From UBA7916 sp036121365 (lineage in GTDB: Bacteria > Pseudomonadota > Gammaproteobacteria > Comchoanobacterales > Comchoanobacteraceae), in assembly GCA_036121365.1 (NCBI GenBank), contig JAZAFR010000009.1:1-50790 (forward strand): a stretch of 50,790 bases of DNA. Direction: 5' to 3'. Positions 8,843 through 18,158 of this stretch are shown piece after piece. Under the pieces are notes generated by a model. It was not told the DNA's origin. It made no database searches and saw only the letters and a list, made by a program, of their open reading frames with translations. Position numbers and translations under genes: made by a program. Each line of letters starts with the position of its first letter. Positions within the stretch are counted from its first letter, which is position 1.

Positions 8843-10078
8843 ATGACGATGAGTCAAAAAAACAGCATATCAAATTCACAAAAATGGGCAATGTATGTAA
8901 TTGCTGCATCATTTTACTTTTATGATTTCATTCTGAAGCTGATTCCATCAATTATGATGGAGAACATCATTGAAAGATTGAGCATTTCAACTCAGGAATT
9001 TGGATATGTCGAGCTGAGTTTTTATGCCATTTACACACCCATGCAATTATTGTGTGGCCCCCTATTGGATGAATATGGGCAAAGAAAAATTTTACCTTCT
9101 GTGATTGCAGTATGCTTAATCGGTAGCATAATTTCTGCGCTCACTACAAACTATACTTTCTATATTATTGCACGTTTATTAATAGGCATGGGATCTGCAT
9201 TTGCCTTTGTAACTGTCTTAAAAATAGCCAGTGAGTGGTTACCAAAGAAAATCTACCCTTTATTGGCTGGATTAACGACAACTTTTGGAATGCTAGGAGG
9301 CATCGTTTCAGAGTCGATAGCCCCTCTATTTAATCAGTACGACCAAATCTATTTTTACAGCATCATCGTAGTAATCGGGAGCCTACTATTGATTGGTTCC
9401 ATTTGTGTGGTCAAAGACAGAGAGGACCATGAGCAAAATGGTCTAGATCTCGGACTTATTTTAAATGATATCAAACAAATCATGAAGAAAAAGCAAGTTT
9501 GGATTGCAGGAACAGTTGGCATGTGCATGTTCAGTCCAATACAATTATTCATACCGTGGGCAATCAGCTTTTTTGCACATGACTTAGGAACCAGCGAGCT
9601 GGTGGGGGGAAATATTGCTAGCTTGTTATTTTGGGGCGCATGTGTCTTCGCACCCATTCTAGGATGGATTGCAGGAAAGATTGAGAAAAAAAGAAACCTA
9701 TTATTTTTAGGAAACGTCTGCTCATTGGCGGGCATGACAATGATTTTATACAGTGCGCAGACAAATATATGGACATCAATGCTGTTGATGTTCATCACAG
9801 GAATTGGAGTGGCAATACAGCCTTTGGTATTTGTATATTCATCGAGAGAAGTTGATCTACATTTAACAGCAACAGCAGTAGCAATCACCAACTTCATAAT
9901 TAATCTAAGCAGTTTAATACAACCCTACATAGGTAATCAGTTGATCGAAGTATCAAAACAAGTATACAGCTTGGAAAGCTGGCGCAATGCACTGAGCATT
10001 ATCCCAATCATGTTATTGGTTAACTGTCTATTAATTTATATGTTAAAGGAAATCAAATATGACAAAGAGTATGACTGA
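8843..10078 (+). CDS. MFS transporter
   Basis: This is a 411-residue protein with twelve predicted membrane helices. Between helices 2 and 3 it has a variant MFS signature (GPLLDEYGQRKIL), and TPMQLLCGP resembles the helix-2 sequence of MFS transporters common in Legionella and Coxiella-type bacteria. The substrate cannot be read from sequence. Its 3' end overlaps the miaB start by 20 bases, so the two are probably co-transcribed. It is paralogous to the transporter at 35200-36501, which has the more classical GLLMDRYGPK loop. Confidence 0.88.
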   Translation: MTMSQKNSISNSQKWAMYVIAASFYFYDFILKLIPSIMMENIIERLSISTQEFGYVELSFYAIYTPMQLLCGPLLDEYGQRKILPSVIAVCLIGSIISALTTNYTFYIIARLLIGMGSAFAFVTVLKIASEWLPKKIYPLLAGLTTTFGMLGGIVSESIAPLFNQYDQIYFYSIIVVIGSLLLIGSICVVKDREDHEQNGLDLGLILNDIKQIMKKKQVWIAGTVGMCMFSPIQLFIPWAISFFAHDLGTSELVGGNIASLLFWGACVFAPILGWIAGKIEKKRNLLFLGNVCSLAGMTMILYSAQTNIWTSMLLMFITGIGVAIQPLVFVYSSREVDLHLTATAVAITNFIINLSSLIQPYIGNQLIEVSKQVYSLESWRNALSIIPIMLLVNCLLIYMLKEIKYDKEYD

Positions 10079-11486
10079 GATAAGTACACCTCCAAAAACT
10101 TATTACATAAGGACACATGGCTGTCAGATGAATGAAGAAGATTCAAATAAGATGGCAAATCTGCTAGAACAAAAACTACATATGAAAAAAAATGAAAGTG
10201 TTAAAGATGCAGATTTGATCATACTCAACACCTGCTCAATACGAGAAAAAGCACAAGAAAAAGTATTCTCGGAACTTGGCCGTTGGGTAAAACAAATTAA
10301 GTGTAAGAAAGACACTGTAATTGCAGTGGCTGGCTGTGTTGCGTCACAAGAAGCCGACGAAATTTTCAAACGTGCGCCATTTGTAAAAATTGTACTGGGG
10401 CCACAAACCATCCACCGTTTAGGGGATCTTTATAACAACTATCAGAAAACAAAAAGGAGACAAATTGATGTCAGTTTTCCAACCATAGAAAAGTTTGATC
10501 ATCTACCAGAAAACCAACACAGCAAAATCTCTTCTCTATTGACCATAATGGAGGGATGTAATAAATTTTGTAGTTATTGCATTGTCCCCTATACAAGAGG
10601 CGAAGAGATCAGTCGAGATTTTAAGGACGTCATGCAAGAAGCCAAGCATCTAGCAAAAACAGGTGCAAAAGAAATCATACTACTCGGACAAAATGTGAAT
10701 GATTATTATGGTGAAATTGACTCAGAAAACAAAGGCAATTTAGCACTTTTAATACAAGCAATCAGTCATATTGAAAACATAGAGAGAATACGTTTTACGA
10801 CATCTCACCCACAGGCGTTTGATGAAACATTGATTGAAGCCTATGACCCAGAAAACAAAAGTAAGCTCTGTAATCATCTACACCTACCTGTGCAATGTGG
10901 CAGCAATAGAGTATTGAGGAACATGAAAAGAGACTATACGGTTGAAAAATATATTGAGATCATAGAAGAATTAAGAAAAAAAAGGCCAAAATTACGGGTA
11001 TCGACAGATATTATCGTTGGATTCCCTGGTGAAACAGAAGAAGATTTTCAGCAGACGTTAGATCTAGTGGATAAAATAGGTTTTGATATCTCTTTTAGCT
11101 TCATTTACAGCCCAAGACCTGGGACACCAGCAAGCCAATTGAATGATGAGGTCACATTAGAAGAAAAAAAGTCCAGATTGAAAAGATTACAAGAACGATT
11201 AAAACACCATGCCAATAGGATAGCAGAGGAAATGATAGGCACGACAGTGACTGTATTGGTAGAAGGAATTTCAAAAAAAAGAGACAATGAAATATCAGGC
11301 AGAACAGAAAATAATCGAATTGTAAACTTTCCTGGTACAAAAGAGCACATTGGACATATTGTTAAGGTGATCATTACAGAAAAGTTAGAAAATAGCTTAA
11401 GGGGCAGAATCCAGAGTGATGATGTGGAAAAACATTTTGGCAAAATAAAAGATCAAGTGCACACGGTTGAGGCTGCGAGCATTTAA
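10059..11486 (+). CDS. miaB: tRNA-2-methylthio-N6-dimethylallyladenosine synthase
   Basis: MiaB is a radical-SAM methylthiotransferase acting on i6A37 of tRNAs reading UNN codons. It has the three N-terminal cysteines of the auxiliary cluster (HGCQMN, NTCSIRE, AGCVAS), the radical-SAM motif CNKFCSYC and a C-terminal TRAM domain. Length 475 is typical. AAGGA lies eight bases before the chosen ATG; a second ATG at 10071 is possible. It starts the conserved miaB-phoH-corC order. Confidence 0.97.
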   Translation: MTKSMTEISTPPKTYYIRTHGCQMNEEDSNKMANLLEQKLHMKKNESVKDADLIILNTCSIREKAQEKVFSELGRWVKQIKCKKDTVIAVAGCVASQEADEIFKRAPFVKIVLGPQTIHRLGDLYNNYQKTKRRQIDVSFPTIEKFDHLPENQHSKISSLLTIMEGCNKFCSYCIVPYTRGEEISRDFKDVMQEAKHLAKTGAKEIILLGQNVNDYYGEIDSENKGNLALLIQAISHIENIERIRFTTSHPQAFDETLIEAYDPENKSKLCNHLHLPVQCGSNRVLRNMKRDYTVEKYIEIIEELRKKRPKLRVSTDIIVGFPGETEEDFQQTLDLVDKIGFDISFSFIYSPRPGTPASQLNDEVTLEEKKSRLKRLQERLKHHANRIAEEMIGTTVTVLVEGISKKRDNEISGRTENNRIVNFPGTKEHIGHIVKVIITEKLENSLRGRIQSDDVEKHFGKIKDQVHTVEAASI

Positions 11487-11553
11487 AATAATAAAACAAC
11501 ACCAGATCATTCAGAGGATTCATTAAAATTAAACCTGAAAAAAAACAAAACTA

Positions 11554-11562
11554 TGCTATACT
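11554..11562 (+). promoter_or_regulatory. Extended -10 promoter before phoH
   Basis: TGCTATACT is an extended -10 element 21 bases before the phoH start. The -35 match (CTGAAA, 16-base spacer) is weak, as is usual for extended -10 promoters. Confidence 0.5.
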
Positions 11563-11583
11563 GTATTTTTACGAATAGATGAA

Positions 11584-12543
11584 ATGCAAATGACAGACAC
11601 GAAGCAAAAGTTCAAATTACTACCTTATGATATAGAAAGGGTTAAAATCCTTTGTGGTGTTTGCAACGAAAACATCGATAAGATTGAAAAATTTTTCAAG
11701 GTGAAAGTAAAAAATAGAGACAATATATTTTCTATCACTGGAGAAACAGAAAGTGTTATTAAAGCATCAAGCACTGTTCATGACATATACGACAAAACTG
11801 CAAACAATCAAAATTTAAGCAGTGAAGAAATAAGCGAGCTGATGGTTAAACATGAAAAAAACGACAACACTGAAAAAACCGCAACGACCAGCCATATTAA
11901 ATTGGCAGATAGGACCATCTATTTCCAGAATAATAAGCAAATGGAGTACATCAAAGACATTCAACAAAACACGATTACATTTGCATATGGACCTGCTGGA
12001 ACTGGAAAAACATTTTTGGCAGTCACAGCTGCAATTGAAGCATTATACAAACAAGAAATCAAAAAAATCATTTTAGTGAGGCCAGCAGTCAATGCGGGAG
12101 AGAGCATTGGTTTTTTGCCAGGAGACATCAATGAAAAGTTCAATCCTTATTTACAGCCATTTTATGACTCATTACACAGTTTATTGCCGCACGAAAAAAA
12201 GAAAAAGTATCTAATGGACAACATTATAGAAATTGCACCACTGGCATTTATGCGTGGAAGAACGCTAAAAAATGCTTTCATTATTTTAGATGAGGGGCAA
12301 AATACAACAATTGAACAGATGAAAATGATATTGACAAGAATTGGTCAAAACAGCAAACTATGTATCACAGGAGATCCAAGTCAGATTGATTTGCCAAAAC
12401 ATCAAGCATCTGGATTGGCGCATGCAAAAAAGATACTGAATAATATAGAAGACATCCGCCATGTCGTCTTTACTGAAAAGCACGTCGTGAGACATCAACT
12501 AATTCAGAAAATTCTATCTGCCTATGAAAAGGAAAGAAAATGA
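11584..12543 (+). CDS. ybeZ: PhoH-like ATPase (YbeZ)
   Basis: This P-loop protein of the PhoH family is linked in other gammaproteobacteria to YbeY and ribosome/RNA quality control. Walker A is GPAGTGKT (136-143) and Walker B is FIILDEGQN, followed by the family motif TGDPSQIDLP. About 100 N-terminal residues form the usual KH-like region. A second ATG at 11590 is equally plausible as start. Its stop codon overlaps the corC start (ATGA). ybeY, which normally sits between these two genes, is absent here. Confidence 0.93.
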   Translation: MQMTDTKQKFKLLPYDIERVKILCGVCNENIDKIEKFFKVKVKNRDNIFSITGETESVIKASSTVHDIYDKTANNQNLSSEEISELMVKHEKNDNTEKTATTSHIKLADRTIYFQNNKQMEYIKDIQQNTITFAYGPAGTGKTFLAVTAAIEALYKQEIKKIILVRPAVNAGESIGFLPGDINEKFNPYLQPFYDSLHSLLPHEKKKKYLMDNIIEIAPLAFMRGRTLKNAFIILDEGQNTTIEQMKMILTRIGQNSKLCITGDPSQIDLPKHQASGLAHAKKILNNIEDIRHVVFTEKHVVRHQLIQKILSAYEKERK

Positions 12544-13382
12544 CAAAAGAATCAGGGGCATTATCTAAACTAAACTCTATGATAGCAAAACTATTTGGCA
12601 TGTACAAAAAACCAAATTCCATAGAAGGATTCAAACAATTGTGCAGCAAAATGAAGGATGATAAAATCATCAGTCAAAACCATCTCAATAGAATCACCAA
12701 AGTTCTGGATCTAGAAAGTACTCGAGTAAAAGATATAATGATACCAAGGCCCAATATGGTCAACGTTCACATTGAAAGCTCAATAGAAGATATTAAAAAC
12801 CTCGTTAAAGAGTCCGGGCATTCGAGATTCCCAGTCATTGACGAAGAAAACAAAAAAATTCTTGGGGTAATTGTTGTAAAAGATTTATTGATGAGTAAAG
12901 GCAAAAAATCAATCAAAGAATTCATTAGAAAGATTTTATTCATCCCTGAGAATAGACGTTTAAACAGTTTATTGAATGATTTTCAAAAAAAGCATCAACA
13001 CATCGCCATTGTCATTGACGAATATGGAGATATATCGGGACTCATCACAATAGAAAATATCATCGAACAAATTATGGGAGATATTGAAGATGAGCACGAT
13101 TTAAAGACGGAAGAGGAAAAAATAAAAAAAAGAAGCAAAAACGAATATATCATTCAAGCGAGAACCTCAATAGACGAGTTTAATGAATTTTTTAAAAGCC
13201 AATTCAAAGATGAAGATTTAGATACCATTGGTGGCTTAATACTAAAGAAATTTGGCTATATACCAAAAATTGGTGAACAGACAAAATTAGACAATTATAC
13301 ATTCACAATTTTAAAGGCCAGTGAAAAGCAAATTATACTAATGAGTTTAGAAGTTCAAATAATCAGAGAATCAAAAAAGTAA
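12540..13382 (+). CDS. corC: CBS-domain protein CorC/YbeX
   Basis: A 280-residue cytosolic protein with a CBS pair (about 60-180; VKDIMIPRPNM, SRFPVIDE, HIAIVIDEYGDISGLIT) and a C-terminal CorC/HlyC transporter-associated domain (about 200-275). YbeX homologues have been linked to magnesium homeostasis and ribosome metabolism. It overlaps phoH by four bases. The usual downstream gene lnt is not present; leuS follows after 70 bases with its own promoter. Confidence 0.92.
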   Translation: MTKESGALSKLNSMIAKLFGMYKKPNSIEGFKQLCSKMKDDKIISQNHLNRITKVLDLESTRVKDIMIPRPNMVNVHIESSIEDIKNLVKESGHSRFPVIDEENKKILGVIVVKDLLMSKGKKSIKEFIRKILFIPENRRLNSLLNDFQKKHQHIAIVIDEYGDISGLITIENIIEQIMGDIEDEHDLKTEEEKIKKRSKNEYIIQARTSIDEFNEFFKSQFKDEDLDTIGGLILKKFGYIPKIGEQTKLDNYTFTILKASEKQIILMSLEVQIIRESKK

Positions 13383-13398
13383 AACTGATTGGCTCATG

Positions 13399-13426
13399 TT
13401 GAAATAATCGAAAATTTTAGTATAAT
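13399..13426 (+). promoter_or_regulatory. Promoter of leuS
   Basis: TTGAAA (13399-13404), 16-base spacer, consensus TATAAT (13421-13426), 26 bases upstream of the leuS ATG. Confidence 0.75.
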
Positions 13427-13452
13427 GTCTTGACACATCAATGAATTAAGTA

Positions 13453-15876
13453 ATGATTGAATCATATAATCCAAAACATATTGAAAAAAAAGCACAGGCC
13501 TATTGGAAGCAAGAAGAAACATTCAAAGTAGAGACTGAAAAAGAGAGCCTCAGAAAGGATAATTATTACTGTTTGAGTATGTTTCCATATACCAGTGGCA
13601 ATATCCACATGGGTCATGTTAGGAATTATACGATAGGTGATGTAAAATCTAGACTTAAAAAAATGCAGGGATTTAATGTGCTACAACCCATGGGATGGGA
13701 TAGCTTCGGTCTACCAGCAGAAAATGCAGCAATCAAAGATAAAAGTCATCCCGCATTATGGACCAATAAAAACATTGAGAGCATGAAAAAAGAATTTCAA
13801 GAAATGGGTTTTGCATACGACTGGAGCAGAGAGCTTGCGACCTGTGATGAAGATTATTACAAATGGCAACAATGGCTTTTTATTGAAATGAGAAAAAGAG
13901 GCTTAGTATATAAAAAAGATGCCATTGTGAACTGGGACCCTGTTGATCAAACAGTATTGGCCAATGAGCAAGTCATAGATGGGAGGGGGTGGAGATCCAA
14001 CGCCTTAGTAGAACAGAAAAATATTGCGCAATGGTTTTGCAAAATAACAGCCTATGCAGACGAGTTGGATAAGGACTTAGAAAGTCTAACCAAGTGGCCA
14101 GATGCTGTAAAAACGATGCAAAAAAACTGGATAGGAAAATCTAAAGGTACGAATGTACATTTTGAAATTAAAGGCAGAAGTGAAACACTGTCTGTATTTA
14201 CAACCAGGGCCGACACCCTATTTGGCGCCACATTTATGGCCATAGCAATAGACCACCCGGTCGCTGCTGACCTAGCAAAAGAAAATAAAGATATTGAGAG
14301 CTTTATCAAAGAATGTCAAAAACAGTCAACAGCAGAAGCAGACATACAGACAGCAGAAAAAAAAGGGATAATGACAGACCTAGTGGCCATAAATCCAGTT
14401 AACAATGAGGAAGTCCCTATTTGGATTGCAAATTATATATTAATGAGCTATGGAACTGGGGCAATTATGGCGGTTCCAGCAGAAGATAAAAGGGACAGAG
14501 AGTTTGCTGAGAAGCATGATCTAAAAATCGTAGAAGTTTACAGTGATGAAGAGAAGCCAGTATTGATCAACTCTGGAAAATACAATGGATTGGAACAAAA
14601 AAAAGCATTACAAGCAATTGTTCAAGACTTAGTAGACAGTAAAAACGGTGAAAGCATTACAACATACCGCTTACGTGATTGGGGTATATCCAGACAGAGG
14701 TATTGGGGCGTTCCGATTCCTATTGTCAACTGTGCCGAATGCGGTGCGGTTTCTGAGAAAGAAGAAAATTTACCTATAAGGCTGCCGAAGGATATCCAAT
14801 ATGAATACGGCAAGCCCCTATTAAAAGAATGTAAAGAGTTTTATGAGACAACATGTCCAAAGTGTGGTAAAGCGGCTCATAGAGAGACAGATACATTTGA
14901 TACATTTTTTGATTCATCTTGGTACTATCATTATTACATCAGCCAAGGTAAAGACGGAATAACATCAAAAAAGAATGATCAATGGATGGGTGTTGATTTA
15001 TATATTGGTGGAATTGAGCACGCAATTTTACATTTACTCTATGCAAGGTTCATACAAAAGGTCTTGTATGATATGGAGTTGACTGAGGTAAAGGAGCCAT
15101 TCACACAATTATTATCACAAGGCATGGTATTGAAGAATGGCGCTAAAATGTCAAAATCCAAGGGAAATGTAATATCTCCTAAGACATTAATAGAAAAGTA
15201 TGGTGCAGACACAATAAGGTTATTCATCATTTTTGCAGCGCCTCCAACTCAGGATTTAGATTGGTCTGATGGTGCGGTTGAAGGCTGTTATAGATTTCTA
15301 AAAAAAGTCTGGACATTCGTACAAGAGAACATTGAGATTCTACAATCTTCAAATGAAGATGCAATGATTCAAGAAATTGATCAAACAACAAAAGACCACA
15401 TCATAGCAATCAACCAAACGCTTGTAACAATCAACCGTGATACAGAGAACATTCACTTAAATACAGTTGCATCAGGCGCAATGAAACTATTTCAAGTCAT
15501 CAGTAAAATACAGTGCACTGAAAATTTTGGATCTGTGTTAAAATATGCTGTATCAATTCTATTGAGAGTATTAAACCCTATTGCACCACATATGACACAT
15601 GAATTGTGGCAAGAAGGCAAGTTTGGAGAAGACATAGCAAAAGCTAAATGGGCAGTAGCAGACGAATCTATTTTAAACCTTGACAGGCAGGTTACAGTGG
15701 TAATGCAGATCAACGGCAAGAAAAAGGGAACCGTTACAGCACAAACCAATGCAAGCGAGGACGACATCATACAAGCAATCAAGGGCAATGAGCAGACCAA
15801 TGCACACATGAACAAAATAAAGCCCATAAAGAAGACGATATTTGTAAAAAACAAATTGATTAACTTTGTAGTATAA
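13453..15876 (+). CDS. leuS: Leucyl-tRNA synthetase
   Basis: LeuS charges tRNA(Leu). It is a class I synthetase of 807 residues with the HIGH-type motif HMGH in GNIHMGHVRNYT, the CP1 editing domain (TTRADTLFGATF, and the GTGAIMAVPAEDKRD segment with the conserved Asp), a zinc-ribbon-like pair of CxxC motifs (CAEC and CPKC), and the KMSKS loop. The C-terminal anticodon-binding region is complete. Neither lptE nor holA follows, unlike in Escherichia coli. The downstream gene is convergent. Confidence 0.98.
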   Translation: MIESYNPKHIEKKAQAYWKQEETFKVETEKESLRKDNYYCLSMFPYTSGNIHMGHVRNYTIGDVKSRLKKMQGFNVLQPMGWDSFGLPAENAAIKDKSHPALWTNKNIESMKKEFQEMGFAYDWSRELATCDEDYYKWQQWLFIEMRKRGLVYKKDAIVNWDPVDQTVLANEQVIDGRGWRSNALVEQKNIAQWFCKITAYADELDKDLESLTKWPDAVKTMQKNWIGKSKGTNVHFEIKGRSETLSVFTTRADTLFGATFMAIAIDHPVAADLAKENKDIESFIKECQKQSTAEADIQTAEKKGIMTDLVAINPVNNEEVPIWIANYILMSYGTGAIMAVPAEDKRDREFAEKHDLKIVEVYSDEEKPVLINSGKYNGLEQKKALQAIVQDLVDSKNGESITTYRLRDWGISRQRYWGVPIPIVNCAECGAVSEKEENLPIRLPKDIQYEYGKPLLKECKEFYETTCPKCGKAAHRETDTFDTFFDSSWYYHYYISQGKDGITSKKNDQWMGVDLYIGGIEHAILHLLYARFIQKVLYDMELTEVKEPFTQLLSQGMVLKNGAKMSKSKGNVISPKTLIEKYGADTIRLFIIFAAPPTQDLDWSDGAVEGCYRFLKKVWTFVQENIEILQSSNEDAMIQEIDQTTKDHIIAINQTLVTINRDTENIHLNTVASGAMKLFQVISKIQCTENFGSVLKYAVSILLRVLNPIAPHMTHELWQEGKFGEDIAKAKWAVADESILNLDRQVTVVMQINGKKKGTVTAQTNASEDDIIQAIKGNEQTNAHMNKIKPIKKTIFVKNKLINFVV

Positions 15877-16100
15877 AGTGATATAAAATACATTCTATGG
15901 TAACTCATACATACAAGTTTAATTGCAGGCATGAATACATCTGTAGTGTGAGCGTATAATAGACGCTTAGTCTAGAAGGTAAGTAAATATACAAAAGGGT
16001 GTTTTGCACAAAAAAACTAAGAGCTGTCAACTTCGCAGCGATGATTAAAAATCAAGACTGTAAAAAAGAATATCTAAATCAAATTCATAAAGGAAGGAAT
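15877..16100. other. Intergenic region between leuS and the SDR gene
   Basis: No protein gene is visible. A TATAAT hexamer at 15955-15960 lacks a good -35 at normal spacing. A small RNA starting near 15968 is possible but unsupported, and no terminator hairpin is obvious. Confidence 0.3.
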
Positions 16101-16985
16101 CTAATCTACCAATGCCTCTTCATTATGGTGAGACTTTTCGGAAATGGTATTATAGTTCACTTCTGTTAGACGACTGGTATCATCTCTGTATGATGGCTGT
16201 GATACATTGTTGTCATTTTGATTAAATTGATCCAGTGGAACACCAAGCATGTCCAATATTTCTTCATCATAAAAATGTTCACCTGTGTATAAATCAGAAG
16301 GCTGAGTCACTACCCCATAGGCTGCTTCGCTGAACAACTTAATTGACTTCAGTCCTGACATGGTATTGATATGCTGTTGATAGATTCCTAGGTTGCCTCC
16401 CTCATGAAAAGGCGCTACTGGCCATAGGGAGTTGCAGGCAATACCCTTCCAATTTTCGTTATTTGCCAAACTCACTGTTAACATACTGCGTAAATACTGG
16501 GTCACAGTATATGCCGTTCGATACCCCATTACTTTTGGATCTAAATTAATGGGAGGTGCAATATTGAGCACATGTGGATTATGCGATTTTTTGAGATAAG
16601 GATAAGCTTCTCTCATCAGAACATAAGCACTTTTAGAATTAATTTTATAAAAAGTATCAAGTATTTTTGGGGTGGTGTCTGTATAACTCAATTGTTGTGA
16701 AATCAAAGCAGCATTAATCACAACATCAATAACATTGTTGTTATTTGTAGCAACTTTTTCAATTGAAGCTTGGACTTCTGATTCGTTCATGATATCGGTG
16801 GGTATAATCCTGACATCACTCCCCAGCTTTCTATATTGTGAAAAAAGCTCAGAGATTTTATCCATATCAACATTTTTTACATTTGCAATAATAGAAATAC
16901 GACATTGCTCTTGGGCGAATCGCTCTACTATCTCAGCTCCTATTCCGTGTAACCCACCAGTTATAACCACAGACAAATCAGACAT
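16101..16985 (-). CDS. HSDL2-like short-chain dehydrogenase, catalytic residues replaced
   Basis: The 294-residue protein has a Rossmann fold of the SDR family with TGGLHGIG (residues 9-16). It most resembles hydroxysteroid dehydrogenase-like protein 2: LNIAPPINLDP and AYTVTQYLRSM match the LNISPPLNLNP and AYTIAKYGMSM segments of that group. The SDR tetrad is only half present. The Asn (N116) and Tyr (Y159) remain, but the catalytic Ser is Ala (A143) and the catalytic Lys is Gln (Q163). The NNAG motif is shortened as well. I infer a non-catalytic or altered role. The ATG at 16985 is chosen because AGGTGA lies upstream; an in-frame GTG at 16994 overlaps that site. It is monocistronic. Confidence 0.85.
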   Translation of the reverse strand: MSDLSVVITGGLHGIGAEIVERFAQEQCRISIIANVKNVDMDKISELFSQYRKLGSDVRIIPTDIMNESEVQASIEKVATNNNNVIDVVINAALISQQLSYTDTTPKILDTFYKINSKSAYVLMREAYPYLKKSHNPHVLNIAPPINLDPKVMGYRTAYTVTQYLRSMLTVSLANNENWKGIACNSLWPVAPFHEGGNLGIYQQHINTMSGLKSIKLFSEAAYGVVTQPSDLYTGEHFYDEEILDMLGVPLDQFNQNDNNVSQPSYRDDTSRLTEVNYNTISEKSHHNEEALVD

Positions 16986-17381
16986 AATCTTCACCTAATA
17001 ATCATTCAAAGTAAAATCATTCTACTCGCAAAAAAAAAAATATGCAATACTTGATATAACAAGAATAACACAAAAAAAAAAATAGAAAAAGACGAATAAA
17101 AGTGGATTAAAAAGTCTAACAAGTGTACTGGTAAAAAATATTTATATTGTAAACCGAATTGAAAAAGACAGAGAAAAGGGATATTTTACGACATTGAAAA
17201 TAAAAGTGTTCTCAAATAAAAAACCAAAGTCGAGTAATATGAATGAACAAATTTCAACGCACGACGTATACTAAAAAACACAAACAACAAATATAAAGCA
17301 TTGTATAAATACAACTTACAACCACAACAAATCAAACAAAAACATTGATTTGAGATCATTTAAGTGCTAGGATTCTACAGG
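16986..17381. other. A-rich intergenic region before plsY
   Basis: Divergent spacer of about 400 bases with many A-tracts. No gene, RNA or convincing hairpin is visible. Promoters for both flanking genes presumably lie here, but no clear -35/-10 pair stands out. Confidence 0.4.
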
Positions 17382-18014
17382 ATGACATTGAGACAGAAAA
17401 CAATGAACATGACCCCTCTCACAATCGTACTACAACTGACCTCATACTTAATCGGTAGTACAATGAGTGCCATCTGGATTGCAAAGCTATTTAAGCTACC
17501 AGATCCAAGAAGCTACGGATCAAAAAATCCCGGTGCAACCAATATGGCAAGGGGAAAAAATAAGATTGCAGCGTTCCTAACTTTTTCATTAGACATTTTT
17601 AAGGGTTTTGCAATATGCTATGTTTTACAGACATGTGGCTATGACGATACCTTTGTATTCCTGTGCGGCTCATGTGCGGTACTAGGACATATGTTCCCAA
17701 TATTTCACAAATTTGAAGGCGGTAAAGGCGCTGCAACATTCTTTGGCGTCATACTTGCAATCAATGCAACTTGTGGATTAATTGCATTTACAATATGGGC
17801 CACACATATTGCTCTATTCAGAAACACTGGATTAAGCGCTGTCATTACTGCAATTGCAAATCCAATTTTAATAAGTAATACCACAGAAGTAGCTCATTTA
17901 GCAATCTTATCGACCATAATGGGGGCCATAGTCATCATAAAGCACAAGCAAAACATCATTGAAACGTATAAAAACATGACCAAAGAGTCCTCCCCCAAAC
18001 CATCAAACAAATAA
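17382..18014 (+). CDS. plsY: Glycerol-3-phosphate acyltransferase PlsY
   Basis: PlsY transfers the acyl group of acyl-phosphate to glycerol-3-phosphate, the first step of phospholipid synthesis, in the inner membrane. The family motifs are present: LPDPRSYGSKNPGATNMAR, GHMFPIFHKFEGGKGAAT and the C-terminal KHKQNI. Five hydrophobic segments are visible. The start is uncertain: a GTG at 17364, ATG at 17382 (AGGA upstream) and ATG at 17403 are all in frame, and 17403 gives the N-terminus closest to relatives. It is convergent with tsaD. Confidence 0.93.
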   Translation: MTLRQKTMNMTPLTIVLQLTSYLIGSTMSAIWIAKLFKLPDPRSYGSKNPGATNMARGKNKIAAFLTFSLDIFKGFAICYVLQTCGYDDTFVFLCGSCAVLGHMFPIFHKFEGGKGAATFFGVILAINATCGLIAFTIWATHIALFRNTGLSAVITAIANPILISNTTEVAHLAILSTIMGAIVIIKHKQNIIETYKNMTKESSPKPSNK

Positions 18015-18158
18015 AATCAGTTAAAAGCAAAATCAAAACCTCCACACAACTTCCTATTGTCTTTGCTTGTAATGAATCAATACCATCATTGAAAACCACC
18101 AAATAAAATAGCAAAAACCACTATAACTTAGACCAAACTGTTGAAAAAGGAATACAAG

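Noticed and set aside
9355..9897. 180-codon minus-strand frame inside the MFS gene
   Set aside because: It lies wholly antisense to a clear transporter gene, and its composition mirrors the coding strand.
15955..16010. Small RNA starting after a TATAAT at 15955
   Set aside because: No -35 box at normal spacing and no terminator; insufficient to call a gene.
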